DNA of 64,000 nt from Bacteroidota bacterium (GTDB taxonomy: Bacteria; Bacteroidota; JABWAT01): positions 191,049 through 255,048 of the forward strand of contig JAIUNL010000004.1 in NCBI GenBank assembly GCA_020161835.1, written 5' to 3'. Below the pieces are notes generated by a model. That model was not told the origin of the DNA. It made no database searches and worked only from the letters and a program-made list of their open reading frames with translations. Positions 51,927 through 61,104 of this stretch are shown here, piece after piece. Each line of letters opens with the position of its first letter. The first letter of the stretch is position 1. The position numbers were made by a program, and so were the translations under genes.

Positions 51927-52634
51927 ATGACCGTAAAAGAAGTCCTTTCTGAACTTGAGGCAATGGGAAGTCCGGCAATTAAAAAGGTTTTGATGAATCA
52001 CGGAGCCCGTGAACCGTTTTTCGGAACCAAGGTTGAAGATCAGAAAAAGATTCAGAAGAAAATCAAAAAGGATTATCAGCTGAGTTTGGATTTATACAAA
52101 ACCGGAATCTCTGACGCCATGTATCTGGCCGGACTCATCGCTGATGAGAAAAGAATGACGAAGAACGATTTACGGAACTGGGCTGAAGGAGCTTATTGGT
52201 ATATGCTGAGTGAATATACGGTTCCCTGGGTCACTGCAGAATCACCGTTTGGCTGGGAATTGGGTCTGGAATGGATTGAATCGAAAGATGAAAAAATTGC
52301 CTCGGCTGGCTGGTCGACACTTTCAAACGTGGTTGCCCTGAAACCGGATTCTGAACTTGATCTTGACGTTTTATCTGCGTTCCTGGATCTGATTCAGGAG
52401 AAAATTCATTCCTCACAAAACCGGGTGAAATACACCATGAACGGATTTGTGATTTCAGTTGGGGCGTATGTGAATCCCCTTTCAAAAAAAGCCATCGAAA
52501 CCGGACTTCATATCGGGAAAGTCCAGGTTGATCTGGGCGGAACGGCTTGTAAAGTCCCTCTGGCACCGGAATACATCGAAAAATGTATAACCCGCGGAAC
52601 GCTGAAGAAAAAGAAGAAAATGGTGAGATGCTGA
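51927..52634 (+). CDS. DNA alkylation repair protein (AlkD-like HEAT-repeat family)
   Basis: 235 residues from the ATG at 51927, which has AGGAG 6 bp upstream. The frame is open to 51687, but that part crosses heptamer arrays and encodes an implausible Phe-rich N-terminus. Helical-repeat protein with FFGTKVEDQKKIQKKI, LAGLIADEKRMTKNDL and a Trp-rich centre (GAYWYMLSEYTVPWV; FGWELGLEWI), typical of the AlkD/DUF alkylation-repair group. AlkD excises bulky or cationic alkylated bases without base flipping; catalytic residues are not firmly placed here. The C-terminus is Lys-rich (TLKKKKKMVRC). Confidence 0.78.
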   Translation: MTVKEVLSELEAMGSPAIKKVLMNHGAREPFFGTKVEDQKKIQKKIKKDYQLSLDLYKTGISDAMYLAGLIADEKRMTKNDLRNWAEGAYWYMLSEYTVPWVTAESPFGWELGLEWIESKDEKIASAGWSTLSNVVALKPDSELDLDVLSAFLDLIQEKIHSSQNRVKYTMNGFVISVGAYVNPLSKKAIETGLHIGKVQVDLGGTACKVPLAPEYIEKCITRGTLKKKKKMVRC

Positions 52635-52654
52635 TGGATACTCATTTCACAAGC

Positions 52655-52782
52655 CTGGGGGTTTTGATCCCGACGATCCACCCAAAATGGATAAAACCCA
52701 TTTCGAAATTGTGCATAGAAAATGAATAAAGGCTGCCGGGCGTTCAAAGGATATTGATGATATTGAGAATTTGAGGAAATAA
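52655..52782 (+). pseudogene. Possible gene remnant in two frames
   Basis: One frame reads GFDPDDPPKMDKTHFEIV up to a stop at 52723-52725. Another continues as KAAGRSKDIDDIENLRK to a stop at 52780-52782. The second fragment resembles the RxKDxxDIExL end of nucleotidyltransferase-like proteins. Neither has a start or ribosome-binding site. It could be a decayed gene or chance; support is weak. Confidence 0.25.
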
Positions 52783-52832
52783 AACAGGGACCGGATCCAT
52801 CTTACAACAGGAAAGACAGGTTCTGACCAGAA

Positions 52833-52866
52833 CCTGATGGTGACTCCGTGCACCATCAGGATTTTT
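52833..52866 (+). terminator. Rho-independent terminator downstream of the AlkD-like gene
   Basis: CCTGATGGTG (52833-52842), an eight-base loop, CACCATCAGG (52851-52860), then A and six T residues on the plus strand. Confidence 0.85.
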
Positions 52867-54200
52867 TATTTTCGTTTACCAGTAATGAGGTAATCCCTGT
52901 TATTTGCAAACCCGAGTGCCACTAATAACTCCCCTTTTACCGCCAGTCTGGTAAAAAAGAACTGTTCTACCCCCATTTGATTGACCTCCGGATAGACTTT
53001 CCAGGTTCCTCCATTAAAATGAACCAGGTGAGAAAAACTGTCAAATATCCAATAATCAATATCAGAATTTCCTCTTACTCCTGACGGCCAGATATTGATT
53101 CCGCTCGAACCTGTATCAAGTGACAACCATTTCTTCAGGTACGCATCGTATCGCATTAAATATCCTGCTGTCAGGTATTTGTGCTTTTCAGTCACCCAGA
53201 TACCGGTTTGATTAAATGAATTAAAAGACAGTTTATTGGGAAACCGTTCAAGTTGGGAGCCATTTAGTTTCAGGATGGGAGCATCAACATCCTGCCCGTA
53301 TTTTTCTGCCATGACGAACACCCCTTCACTGTTGCCCCACAGATCAGTCAGATGCAGATCAGTCACCTTTGGCATGCGGGTAAAGGTACTTCCATTGAAA
53401 TGGAGGATGCCGCCGCCAAGCCCGGTAAAGTACATATTTGAATTACTTGTTCCATAAATTCTTTCACCAGCAAGTCCAATCCCTTTTAATTGCGTAACTT
53501 GAATCCAGTGCAATCCCATATCATCTGAGTAGGATATTCCACCAGCATCACTCATAACCCATACCCGTCCTTCAGGCGTTTTAAAAACTGCTGCTCCCAT
53601 ATTGTAGCCAAACAATGGACCCGACGCGTAGTCAAACCTAAAAACCAACCGCCATTTTTCCCAAATTGAACCGTTCCAGTGCATCAGATTATATACCTCA
53701 TCTGTCTTGAAATTGATAACTATATCACCTGCAACCCAAATATCATTCTCGCCACCGATCCAGACATCATTGATTGATGAGCCGCTACCTCCCAATTCGG
53801 TCAGACTGAAAGTGAAGGCATGGCTGGTTGTATCTCCGGTTGTTCCAATGACTGGATTACTTGAAACCGGGTAGCTGTTGCCTGTGGTGAGGTGGGCCTG
53901 CCAGGAGTAGGTCGTTTTGGGTTTGATCTGCCAATCGGTGACAATGGTATCAGTGCCGTACAGCCGGATGACCTGATACTGTCCCCCATCCCTGGTCATG
54001 GCTATCATAGCTGGTTTCGTAATACTGTTTTCAACATGCAGAGAAAGGGTGGCGAAGATTGGTTCAAGATCGGCAATCGCTAAAGTTATTTGTCTCTGTT
54101 CTTTTTCCTCCGGTTCCTGACAGGAAAATGAAATTATCAATAAACCAGGAAGCAAAAACGCAGATAAAGCTGAACTTTTTATAAATTTCATATTTTTCAT
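52866..54200 (-). CDS. Lipoprotein with beta-propeller-like repeats, unknown function
   Basis: 444 residues. A lipoprotein signal (LLPGLLIISFSCQEPEEKEQ) is followed by an Ig/fibronectin-like part (about 30-125). Then come repeated blade-like units with aromatic/Asp turns: SINDVWIGGENDIWVAGD, VWVMSDAGGISYSDDMGLHW, YGTSNSNMYFTGLGGGILHF, LHLTDLWGNSEGVFVMAE. The pattern resembles photosystem II stability factor/BNR-type propellers found in many FCB surface proteins. No catalytic site is visible. A 16-bp palindrome stands 12 bp upstream of the start. Family call tentative. Confidence 0.75.
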   Translation of the reverse strand: MKNMKFIKSSALSAFLLPGLLIISFSCQEPEEKEQRQITLAIADLEPIFATLSLHVENSITKPAMIAMTRDGGQYQVIRLYGTDTIVTDWQIKPKTTYSWQAHLTTGNSYPVSSNPVIGTTGDTTSHAFTFSLTELGGSGSSINDVWIGGENDIWVAGDIVINFKTDEVYNLMHWNGSIWEKWRLVFRFDYASGPLFGYNMGAAVFKTPEGRVWVMSDAGGISYSDDMGLHWIQVTQLKGIGLAGERIYGTSNSNMYFTGLGGGILHFNGSTFTRMPKVTDLHLTDLWGNSEGVFVMAEKYGQDVDAPILKLNGSQLERFPNKLSFNSFNQTGIWVTEKHKYLTAGYLMRYDAYLKKWLSLDTGSSGINIWPSGVRGNSDIDYWIFDSFSHLVHFNGGTWKVYPEVNQMGVEQFFFTRLAVKGELLVALGFANNRDYLITGKRK

Positions 54201-54211
54201 TGCCTAAACTA

Positions 54212-54227
54212 ATTTCATTTATGAAAT
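54212..54227. promoter_or_regulatory. Palindrome upstream of the 52866-54200 gene
   Basis: ATTTCAT-TT-ATGAAAT, 7-bp arms, 12 bp before the start codon. It could be an operator or the foot of a transcript hairpin; no further evidence. Confidence 0.3.
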
Positions 54228-54484
54228 GATAACGAAAAGGTTTATAATATTCCCAGGATCACAACTAAACAAACAAACGCCACTCCGGGTTTTTATCCTT
54301 TTAAAATTTACCTAAAAAACAAAATAAGTTTAATTGAATGCGGGTATTTGGTTTTTGGGTTCAGATGAAAGGAATGCGATAAACCTAATTTTATTAAACG
54401 CCAAAATCAAATAACGCACTCATTTGTCGGTTATTTATTAATGAATTATGGTAATTATCTGTTTTATTTCACCGGGGGTTGGAT

Positions 54485-55050
54485 ACGCTTAACGTAGTAC
54501 GTTGTACGCTTTACGTTGTATGGGAAACGAAATTCAAAATCCCGGAGGGATTTAAAATGAATAGCCCCGGGTGAAACCCGGAGGTTTGACACAAAACAAA
54601 ATTCTTTCAACCCGTCAACTGACGGGTTGAATGCTCGCCGTTTCGTCCGGATTGAGCTCAGTGGATTAACTGAGATTTGTGACCGGACGAATGACCAAAA
54701 AACGAACCGTTTCCATTGGGTTGTGACCCGGCATTTCGACAAGCTCAATAACCAGGCTATTCATGTTTTGTCCCGTCGGGGCAAGGAAAATCAAATTGTA
54801 GAAACATTTCAAACCTGGTATCCTGAGCCTGCCGAAGGGTTTCCGTTGACGGACTTTCGGGATAATATACAAATTATTTTCTGCGAATTCTGCGTTTTCT
54901 GTGGTTGAAAAATGATGTTAAAATTTACCTGGGAGACGGATCTGGGATCCGCCAAATTTCTAAATTCTTTCAAAATAAGGAGACGGATCTGAGACCCGTC
55001 TCTACGAAATTCAAATAAAAAATCTCCCTCCGCTTTGCGTTCTTCGCGAG
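54485..55050. repeat. Non-coding region of mixed intergenic repeats (within 54201-55127)
   Basis: No gene is seen in the 927-bp gap. In order: heptamers ACGCTTA, ACGTAGT, ACGTTGT, ACGCTTT, ACGTTGT (54485-54519); a REP-like AATCCCGGAGGGATT / GCCCCGGGTGAAACCCGG segment (54538-54584); a 10-bp hairpin CAACCCGTCA/TGACGGGTTG (54608-54629) sharing the stem of the cloverleaf element; CATTTCGACAAGCTCAATAACC (about 54731), split as CATTTCGACAAG plus CTCAATAACC; ATCCTGAGCCTGCCGAAGG (about 54820); nonamers TTCTGCGAA, TTCTGCGTT, TTCTGTGGT (54879-54905); two GAGACGGATCTG copies (54933, 54979), the second closing as a hairpin with CCGTCTC; nonamers CTTTGCGTT, CTTCGCGAG (55033-55050). Confidence 0.7.
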
Positions 55051-55070
55051 AGAGCAAACTCCCCTAAAAC

Positions 55071-55097
55071 AAAAAAGTCCGCCGAATGGCGGACTTT
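55071..55097 (-). terminator. Rho-independent terminator of ahcY
   Basis: Minus strand AAAGTCCGCC, ATTC loop, GGCGGACTTT followed by further T residues. It begins about 30 bp past the ahcY stop. Confidence 0.92.
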
Positions 55098-55127
55098 CCT
55101 GCAAATAAACACCAAAAACAGAACCGA

Positions 55128-56444
55128 TTAATACCGGTAATATTCCGGTTTGTACGGACCAGCAACAGTCACACCGATATACTCAGCCTGCTCAGTTGAG
55201 AGGGTTTCGAGTTCAACACCCAGTTTGGCCAGGTGAAGACGGGCAACTTTTTCATCCAAATGTTTCGGAAGGGTATAAACCTTATTCTCGTACTTATCAG
55301 AATGCAGCCAGAGTTCGATCTGGGCAATGGTCTGATTGGTAAAAGAATTCGACATCACAAAAGATGGGTGTCCGGTAGCACAACCAAGATTAACAAGGCG
55401 GCCTTCAGCAAGAACGATGACATCACGGCCGTTAGGCAGGGTGTATTTATCAACCTGAGGTTTGATTTCAATCTTCTTTGCACCTGATTTGTTGTTCAGC
55501 CAGTCCATATCGATTTCAATATCGAAGTGACCGATGTTACAAACCACAGCCTTATCCTTCATTTTCTCGAAGTGGCGGGGTTTTACAATGTCTTTGTTTC
55601 CGGTTGCGGTTACAATAATATCCGCTTCAAGAACTGCAGTATCCATGGTTTTAACTTCAAAACCTTCCATAGCAGCCTGAAGTGCACAGATCGGGTCAAT
55701 TTCAGTTACGATAACCCGAACACCGGCATGACGGAGAGATTCAGCTGAACCTTTACCCACATCACCAAATCCGGCAACGACAGCAACTTTACCGGCAAGC
55801 ATGAGATCAGTTGCACGGCGGATAGCATCAACCAGAGATTCACGGCAGCCGTATTTGTTATCAAATTTTGACTTGGTTACCGAATCATTCACGTTAATGG
55901 CAGGCATGGTAAGGGTACCATTTTTCATCCGCTCATATAAACGGTGAACGCCGGTAGTGGTTTCTTCTGAAAGACCACGGATTCCTGCAGAAAGCTCAGG
56001 ATATTTATCAAGTACGAGGTTGGTAAGGTCACCGCCATCGTCAAGAATCATATTCAGAGGCTGTCCGTCAGGGAAGAACAGGGTTTGCTCAATACACCAG
56101 TCGAACTCTTCAGCGTTCATACCCTTCCAGGCATAAACCGGAATTCCGGCAGCAGCAATTGCAGCAGCAGCATGATCCTGGGTTGAGAAAATATTGCAGG
56201 AAGACCAGGTAACATCAGCACCCAGTTCAGCAAGCGTTTCAATTAAAACGGCTGTTTGGATGGTCATGTGCAGACATCCGGCAATACGGGCACCTTTGAG
56301 AGGTTTTGTTGCGCCGTATTCAGCACGGAGAGCCATTAACCCGGGCATTTCTGCTTCAGCCAGTTGAATTTCCTTCCGGCCCCACTCTGCCAGTGTGATG
56401 TCTTTCACCTTGAACGGCAGTTTTTTTACTTCAGCATCTAACAT
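55128..56444 (-). CDS. ahcY: Adenosylhomocysteinase
   Basis: 438 residues. [43 protein letters not shown] (catalytic Lys/Asp region), the NAD-binding glycine motif [22 protein letters not shown] and the C-terminal [17 protein letters not shown] with final KPEYYRY are complete. It splits S-adenosylhomocysteine into adenosine and homocysteine, relieving product inhibition of methyltransferases. metK lies upstream on the same strand, so the window holds two steps of the SAM cycle. The gap between them carries a structured repeat and no SAM or SAH riboswitch that I can recognise. Confidence 0.97.
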   Translation of the reverse strand: MLDAEVKKLPFKVKDITLAEWGRKEIQLAEAEMPGLMALRAEYGATKPLKGARIAGCLHMTIQTAVLIETLAELGADVTWSSCNIFSTQDHAAAAIAAAGIPVYAWKGMNAEEFDWCIEQTLFFPDGQPLNMILDDGGDLTNLVLDKYPELSAGIRGLSEETTTGVHRLYERMKNGTLTMPAINVNDSVTKSKFDNKYGCRESLVDAIRRATDLMLAGKVAVVAGFGDVGKGSAESLRHAGVRVIVTEIDPICALQAAMEGFEVKTMDTAVLEADIIVTATGNKDIVKPRHFEKMKDKAVVCNIGHFDIEIDMDWLNNKSGAKKIEIKPQVDKYTLPNGRDVIVLAEGRLVNLGCATGHPSFVMSNSFTNQTIAQIELWLHSDKYENKVYTLPKHLDEKVARLHLAKLGVELETLSTEQAEYIGVTVAGPYKPEYYRY

Positions 56445-56526
56445 GTTTTTTTCCTTATTGATTTTTTTAAATGTCTTTGCAGAATTGGTTTTTCTGCAGA
56501 TTTGGGAAAAGAAGTGGTTAGTGAAT

Positions 56527-56629
56527 TGTCATCCTGAGTGATCCGGCTTTTGCCGGATTGTATCGAAGGATGAAGAATTACAAACGAACCAAACCAAAAA
56601 ATGTGGGCACTTCGACTCCGCTCAGTGAC
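56527..56629. repeat. Degenerate second copy of the cloverleaf-like element
   Basis: TTGTCATCCTGAGT (56526-56539), a hairpin ATCCGGC/GCCGGAT (56541-56558), TATCGAAG (56561-56568), a spacer, CTTCGA (56610-56615) and CTCAGTGAC (56621-56629). The arm and central-stem sequences match 17926-18036. The first side hairpin has a different sequence but the same place. The second side hairpin is missing. Confidence 0.55.
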
Positions 56630-56697
56630 CACATTTTAAAATCCCAATCCCATTTTCACCAGATTAAACAGGATTTTCTTCCTGTTGGGTTCCGGAA

Positions 56698-57840
56698 TTA
56701 CTTCACTGCAGCCTTCAATTTTTCAACGAAGTCGAGTTTTTCCCAGGTGAATTCTTCGCCGTTGCGGCCAAAGTGTCCGTAAGCAGCGGTTTTTAGATAT
56801 TTTGGCTTTTTCAGATCCAAACGATCAATAATTCCCTTTGGAGTCATATCGAAAAGTTCGATGATTGCCTTTGAAATTTTATCTTCAGGAACGGTGTTGG
56901 TTCCGAACGTTTCAACCAGAATTGAAACGGGTTGGGCAACCCCGATTGCATAGGCAACCTGAACCTGACATTCTTTTGCCAAACCGGCAGCAACCACGTT
57001 TTTCGCAATATGACGGGCAGCATAGGCAGCAGAACGGTCAACTTTCGATGGATCTTTTCCTGAAAAAGCACCGCCGCCATGGGCAGCACGGCCACCGTAA
57101 GTATCCACGATAATTTTACGTCCGGTCAGACCGGAATCTCCGTGCGGACCACCAATTTCAAAACGGCCGGTCGGATTCACGTGGTAAATGGTTTTATCAT
57201 CAAGATATTTTGCAGGAATCACTTCAGCAATTACATTTTTAATGCAATCTTCTTTAATTGTTGCCTGATTCACGTCACCATCATGCTGGGTAGATATGAC
57301 CACAGTATGAACCCGTTTGATTTTTCCACGTTCAGAATATTCAACGGTGACCTGACTTTTTGAGTCGGGACGCAGATAATTCATGATGGATTCATTTTTA
57401 CGGATGTAGGCCAGTCTTTCAACCAGTTTATGTGCCCAGTAAATCGGCGCAGGCATGTAACTATCAGTTTCATCACAGGCATACCCGAACATCATACCCT
57501 GATCACCTGCACCACCGGTATCAACACCCTGAGAAATATCAGGACTTTGCTGATGGATTGCATTCAGGATTCCGCAGGAATCGGCTTCAAACTTATACTC
57601 AGATTTGGTGTAGCCAATTCTTTTAATCGTTTTTCTGACCACGTCCTGAAAATCGACATAGGTTTTGGTCGTCACTTCACCTGCAATGACCACCAAACCG
57701 GTGGTAACGAGGGTTTCAACGGCAACCCGTGATTGGGGGTCGCCTTTCAGCATTTCATCTAGGATGGCATCAGAAATCTGGTCAGCCACCTTGTCCGGAT
57801 GGCCTTCAGAGACCGATTCCGATGTGAACAAAAAAGACAT
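56698..57840 (-). CDS. metK: S-adenosylmethionine synthetase
   Basis: 380 residues. [30 protein letters not shown], the P-loop-like [18 protein letters not shown] and a C-terminus typical of MetK are intact. It makes SAM from methionine and ATP. The gene follows the sugar nucleotidyltransferase gene by 31 bp on the same strand and has CCGGAGAAAT upstream. Co-transcription with ahcY downstream is possible but a 253-bp repeat-bearing gap intervenes. Confidence 0.97.
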   Translation of the reverse strand: MSFLFTSESVSEGHPDKVADQISDAILDEMLKGDPQSRVAVETLVTTGLVVIAGEVTTKTYVDFQDVVRKTIKRIGYTKSEYKFEADSCGILNAIHQQSPDISQGVDTGGAGDQGMMFGYACDETDSYMPAPIYWAHKLVERLAYIRKNESIMNYLRPDSKSQVTVEYSERGKIKRVHTVVISTQHDGDVNQATIKEDCIKNVIAEVIPAKYLDDKTIYHVNPTGRFEIGGPHGDSGLTGRKIIVDTYGGRAAHGGGAFSGKDPSKVDRSAAYAARHIAKNVVAAGLAKECQVQVAYAIGVAQPVSILVETFGTNTVPEDKISKAIIELFDMTPKGIIDRLDLKKPKYLKTAAYGHFGRNGEEFTWEKLDFVEKLKAAVK

Positions 57841-57871
57841 AGTATTTCTCCGGTTGTTATATTTTTAATTG

Positions 57872-58849
57872 TTATTTAAAATCAAGTTCAGTCATATCGC
57901 CTACATTTACCCTGCGGAACCGGCCGGCTATCAAAGCTCCGTTTCCAACAATTGATTCTTCAAGTAAAGTTGCGTCCACCCGTGCTTCAGAACCGATAAT
58001 CGAATTTCTGATGACAGAGTTTTTAATTACGGCATTCTCACCAATTGAAGCATTCGGACCAATTACGGAATGAGTAATATTCGCAGAAGGATGAATGAAA
58101 ACAGGTGGAATCACAACTGATCCAACAAGTTCAGCCTTTTCTGCTTTCATACTCAGCAAAACCTGATTGGTTGAAAGAAGGGTTTCAGGTTTTCCGCAAT
58201 CGTACCAGCCTTCAACATTGAAAGTGGTAAACGTATGTCCGCCTTCAATCATTCTCTGGAGAGCATCTGTCAGCTGATATTCATTTTTCGTTCTGACGTT
58301 ATTTTCGACCAGATAATTCAATGATTCTTTAAGTAACGCCGGCTTGGTGATGTAATACAACCCAACCATTGCCAGATGGGACGTTGGTTTTTCCGGTTTT
58401 TCGATCAGCTTTTTGATGACCCCGTTTTCAACTTCTGCAACACCAAAACGACGGGGATCTTCAACATATTTCACACCCAACGAAGAATCTTTGGCATTGA
58501 ATACTTTTTTAAGATCCACATCAAAAATGGTGTCACCCAAAATAATAAAAACAGGTTCGGTGTCACTGAAGGTTCTTTGAGCAACCCAGATCGAGTGACC
58601 TAAACCCAAAAGTTCAGTTTGTTCTACAAAATCAATGGGGATTGAATAATGAGACCGAAGATATTTTTCAATAACTTCACCCATGTACCCAATGATAACC
58701 GTAGCTTCGGTAATTCCGTCTTCGATCAGTTTGTCGAAAATGTGCCCGATAATGGGTTTTCCGGCAACGGAAAGCATCACTTTTGGCAGAGTGTAGGTGT
58801 GTGGCCGTAACCGGCTTCCCATTCCGGCTACCGGAATAATTGCTTTCAT
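57872..58849 (-). CDS. Sugar-phosphate nucleotidyltransferase
   Basis: 325 residues. Nucleotide-binding signature IIPVAGMGSRLRPHTY with LPKVML (NTP and metal binding), FIILGDTIFDVD (metal Asp) and EKPEKPTSHLAMVGLYY. The C-terminal 80 residues form hexapeptide left-handed helix repeats (VIGPNASIGENAVIKNSV, SIVGNGALI). It activates a sugar 1-phosphate to an NDP-sugar; glucose-1-phosphate thymidylyl/uridylyl- or mannose-1-phosphate guanylyltransferase are candidates. It could supply precursors for surface polysaccharide, but it is not near the pel-like operon. It sits between the aldehyde dehydrogenase and metK genes. Confidence 0.9.
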   Translation of the reverse strand: MKAIIPVAGMGSRLRPHTYTLPKVMLSVAGKPIIGHIFDKLIEDGITEATVIIGYMGEVIEKYLRSHYSIPIDFVEQTELLGLGHSIWVAQRTFSDTEPVFIILGDTIFDVDLKKVFNAKDSSLGVKYVEDPRRFGVAEVENGVIKKLIEKPEKPTSHLAMVGLYYITKPALLKESLNYLVENNVRTKNEYQLTDALQRMIEGGHTFTTFNVEGWYDCGKPETLLSTNQVLLSMKAEKAELVGSVVIPPVFIHPSANITHSVIGPNASIGENAVIKNSVIRNSIIGSEARVDATLLEESIVGNGALIAGRFRRVNVGDMTELDFK

Positions 58850-58878
58850 ATTTTCCTCATGGTTTGGTTACAGTCTGG

Positions 58879-60606
58879 TCAGGACTTTGAAAATTTTTTG
58901 ATCAGATTTGAAATGGATTCATCTGAAATCGGAAGTGATTCGGTCACTTTTACTGGTTTTGCTTCTGTCCGGATTTCAGGTTTTGCAACCGGTTTTTCTT
59001 CTTTTGGCGGATGAACATTTCCAGCTTTCGAACGGATGCGGTCTTCAATCTCTTCAATCCAGGAATGAACGGGTTCAGATGTTCTAACCGGAGAAGAAAC
59101 CGGTTGACTCTGAGTTGATTTAACTTCAACCGGTTCTTTGCTTACCTTAGATTTGTATGGCGTGAGATAAGGTTCTGGTCGTTTAACTTTACTCACCGTT
59201 TTCTCCTCATTTGCGGAAATTGGTTTTGTGGAAGAAGTCCCCATCCAATTGGCCGTATATTCCCGGGTTTCAAAAGCGATCCGCTTGATGTTGAGCAAAT
59301 GAACCGGCGTGATATTGTCAGCGGTGATACTTCCGCCCCAGGTGCCGCAACCCAAAGTCAGTGCTGGCGGAAGGTTTGTTGTAAAACCAACTGCACCAAG
59401 AGAAGACATCGAGTTTACCACAATCCGCATAGCCGGTTTTTTAAGGGCAAATTCGGTAATGACCTTTTCGTCGGAAGAGTGAAGTGACATGGTATGTCCG
59501 ATTCCGCCAAAATTCAGAATCTGCATGGACCGTTCACATCCTTCCTGCCAGCCGTTCACTGTGAAAAAGGACAAAATCGGCGACAAGGTTTCCATCGAAA
59601 GCGGATCTTCTTTTCCCACCTTCTGGATTTCAGCAACCAGAACCCGTGTATCAGCAGGTAAAGAAATTCCGGCGCCCTGTGCAATTTTCACTGCTGGCTG
59701 ACCCACAACGTCCGGATTTAATTTTCCGCCCGGAACCGCATATTTCTCCAGTTTTTTTGTGTCTTCCGGCGAAAGAAAGGCTGCTTTGTATTTTTTCAAC
59801 AAGTCTAAAACCTGGGCTTTTACCGGTGCATCAACAATAATCGATCGTTCAGTCGAGCAAAGTGTTCCGTTGTCAAAAGAACAGCTCGAAATAATATCTC
59901 TGATGGCCTTATCCAGTTTTGCCGTACGGTCTACATAACTGGGAACATTGCCTGAACCAACGCCATAGGCAGGTTTACCGGTAGATTGTGCAGCTTTTAC
60001 CATGGCACTTGAACCGGTTGCCAGAATCACGTTGGTCAATTTGTGGCGCATGAGTTCTTCAGTTCCTACAATGGAAACTTCAGTCATGCAATGAATAAGT
60101 CCTTTGGGTGCACCAGCACGTTCAGCAGCATCACGAACCACATTTACGGCTTCGAGTGTGCATTGAATTGCCTTCGGGTGCGGTGCCATGACAATCGAAT
60201 TTCTTGATTTCAGGGCAATGATTGCCTTGTAAAGTGCTGTTGAAGTCGGATTGGTAGTTGGGATAAGGGCTGCAATGACACCCATGGGTTCAGCAACTTC
60301 CCACACTTTTCCATCAGCAGATTTGTGAACAATCCCGACTGTTTTTAAATCTTTGATTGATTCATAAACAGTTCTCGAACCGAATTTATTTTTCAGGATT
60401 TTATCTTCGTACCGACCCATTTTGGTGTTTTCAACAGCAAGCTTGGCCAGTTTTTCACTGGCAGCTTCGCCGGCTTCAGCCATTGCTTTTACAATTTTAT
60501 CCACTTGTTCCTGAGTGAATTCCTTGTAAATCTGCTGGGCTTTAGAAGCCGTTTCCAGAAAATCTCTGGCCTGCTGAATCGACCTTAAATCGGCACTGAG
60601 TTCCAT
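58879..60606 (-). CDS. Acylating (CoA-dependent) aldehyde dehydrogenase with C-terminal tail
   Basis: 575 residues. The N-terminal 475 match the AdhE/EutE acetaldehyde dehydrogenase family: PMGVIAALIPTTNPTST, KAIIALKSRNSIV, GVGSGNVPSYVD, catalytic Cys250 in FDNGTLCSTERS. It converts aldehyde, NAD+ and CoA to acyl-CoA and NADH. The last 100 residues are an extra Pro/Glu/Lys/Val linker, interrupted by a short helix (SWIEEIEDRIRSKAG) and ending in an amphipathic helix (SDESISNLIKKFSKS). This is the layout of bacterial-microcompartment encapsulation peptides. No shell genes are in the window. It is 12 bp after the DUF296 gene. Confidence 0.9.
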   Translation of the reverse strand: MELSADLRSIQQARDFLETASKAQQIYKEFTQEQVDKIVKAMAEAGEAASEKLAKLAVENTKMGRYEDKILKNKFGSRTVYESIKDLKTVGIVHKSADGKVWEVAEPMGVIAALIPTTNPTSTALYKAIIALKSRNSIVMAPHPKAIQCTLEAVNVVRDAAERAGAPKGLIHCMTEVSIVGTEELMRHKLTNVILATGSSAMVKAAQSTGKPAYGVGSGNVPSYVDRTAKLDKAIRDIISSCSFDNGTLCSTERSIIVDAPVKAQVLDLLKKYKAAFLSPEDTKKLEKYAVPGGKLNPDVVGQPAVKIAQGAGISLPADTRVLVAEIQKVGKEDPLSMETLSPILSFFTVNGWQEGCERSMQILNFGGIGHTMSLHSSDEKVITEFALKKPAMRIVVNSMSSLGAVGFTTNLPPALTLGCGTWGGSITADNITPVHLLNIKRIAFETREYTANWMGTSSTKPISANEEKTVSKVKRPEPYLTPYKSKVSKEPVEVKSTQSQPVSSPVRTSEPVHSWIEEIEDRIRSKAGNVHPPKEEKPVAKPEIRTEAKPVKVTESLPISDESISNLIKKFSKS

Positions 60607-60618
60607 TAATGCTCCTGT

Positions 60619-61074
60619 TTACTCTACTGACCAGAGGCTAAGTCCGGTATTGGGGTCAAATCCACGTTTCAGCGGACCCCCATCAAACACTTCGATAAAA
60701 AGTTCTGCATTAAAAACTTTGGTTCCTGGAGAAAGGGCACCGCCGCTGAGTTTGTGTTCAGAGTCAGCAACAATGACTTTTCCTGAAATGACCGGAACTC
60801 CATTTTTTTCAGAAATGTCACCTTTTATACTTACCAGTTCCATCGTTCTGTTCATTTTCAGAACGGTAGTTTCTTTTTCAACCTGATGAAAGTACCCAAG
60901 TGTCACATTTTTCAATAATCCGGTTCCGGAAAACCGACCGGCGAAAATTTGGTTAGCAGTTGCAAATGCCTGAATAGATTCGAGTAGATCTTCATCCAGA
61001 CGAACAACTAAGGGATATATTTCCCGTGGAGTCAATTTTTGCAAATCAGAATCCTTCTTTAAGGTATAAACCAA
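60619..61074 (-). CDS. PPC/DUF296 domain protein
   Basis: 151 residues made of a single PPC (DUF296) domain: LVVRLDEDLLESIQAFATAN, AGRFSGTGLLKNVTLGYF, IVADSEHKLSGGALSPGT, FNAELFIEVFDGG. The family is found stand-alone in bacteria and fused to AT-hooks in plants; it forms trimers and its bacterial role is unclear. It is placed 12 bp before the acylating aldehyde dehydrogenase gene and 30 bp after the TSUP permease gene, all on one strand, so it probably belongs to that unit. Confidence 0.85.
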   Translation of the reverse strand: MVYTLKKDSDLQKLTPREIYPLVVRLDEDLLESIQAFATANQIFAGRFSGTGLLKNVTLGYFHQVEKETTVLKMNRTMELVSIKGDISEKNGVPVISGKVIVADSEHKLSGGALSPGTKVFNAELFIEVFDGGPLKRGFDPNTGLSLWSVE

Positions 61075-61104
61075 TCAGAAATATATTTAATTTCCTGACT
61101 TCAA

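Noticed and set aside
56445..56697. SAM or SAH riboswitch between metK and ahcY
   Set aside because: The only structure found is a degenerate copy of the cloverleaf-like repeat. No conserved riboswitch core could be recognised here or in the short gap before metK.
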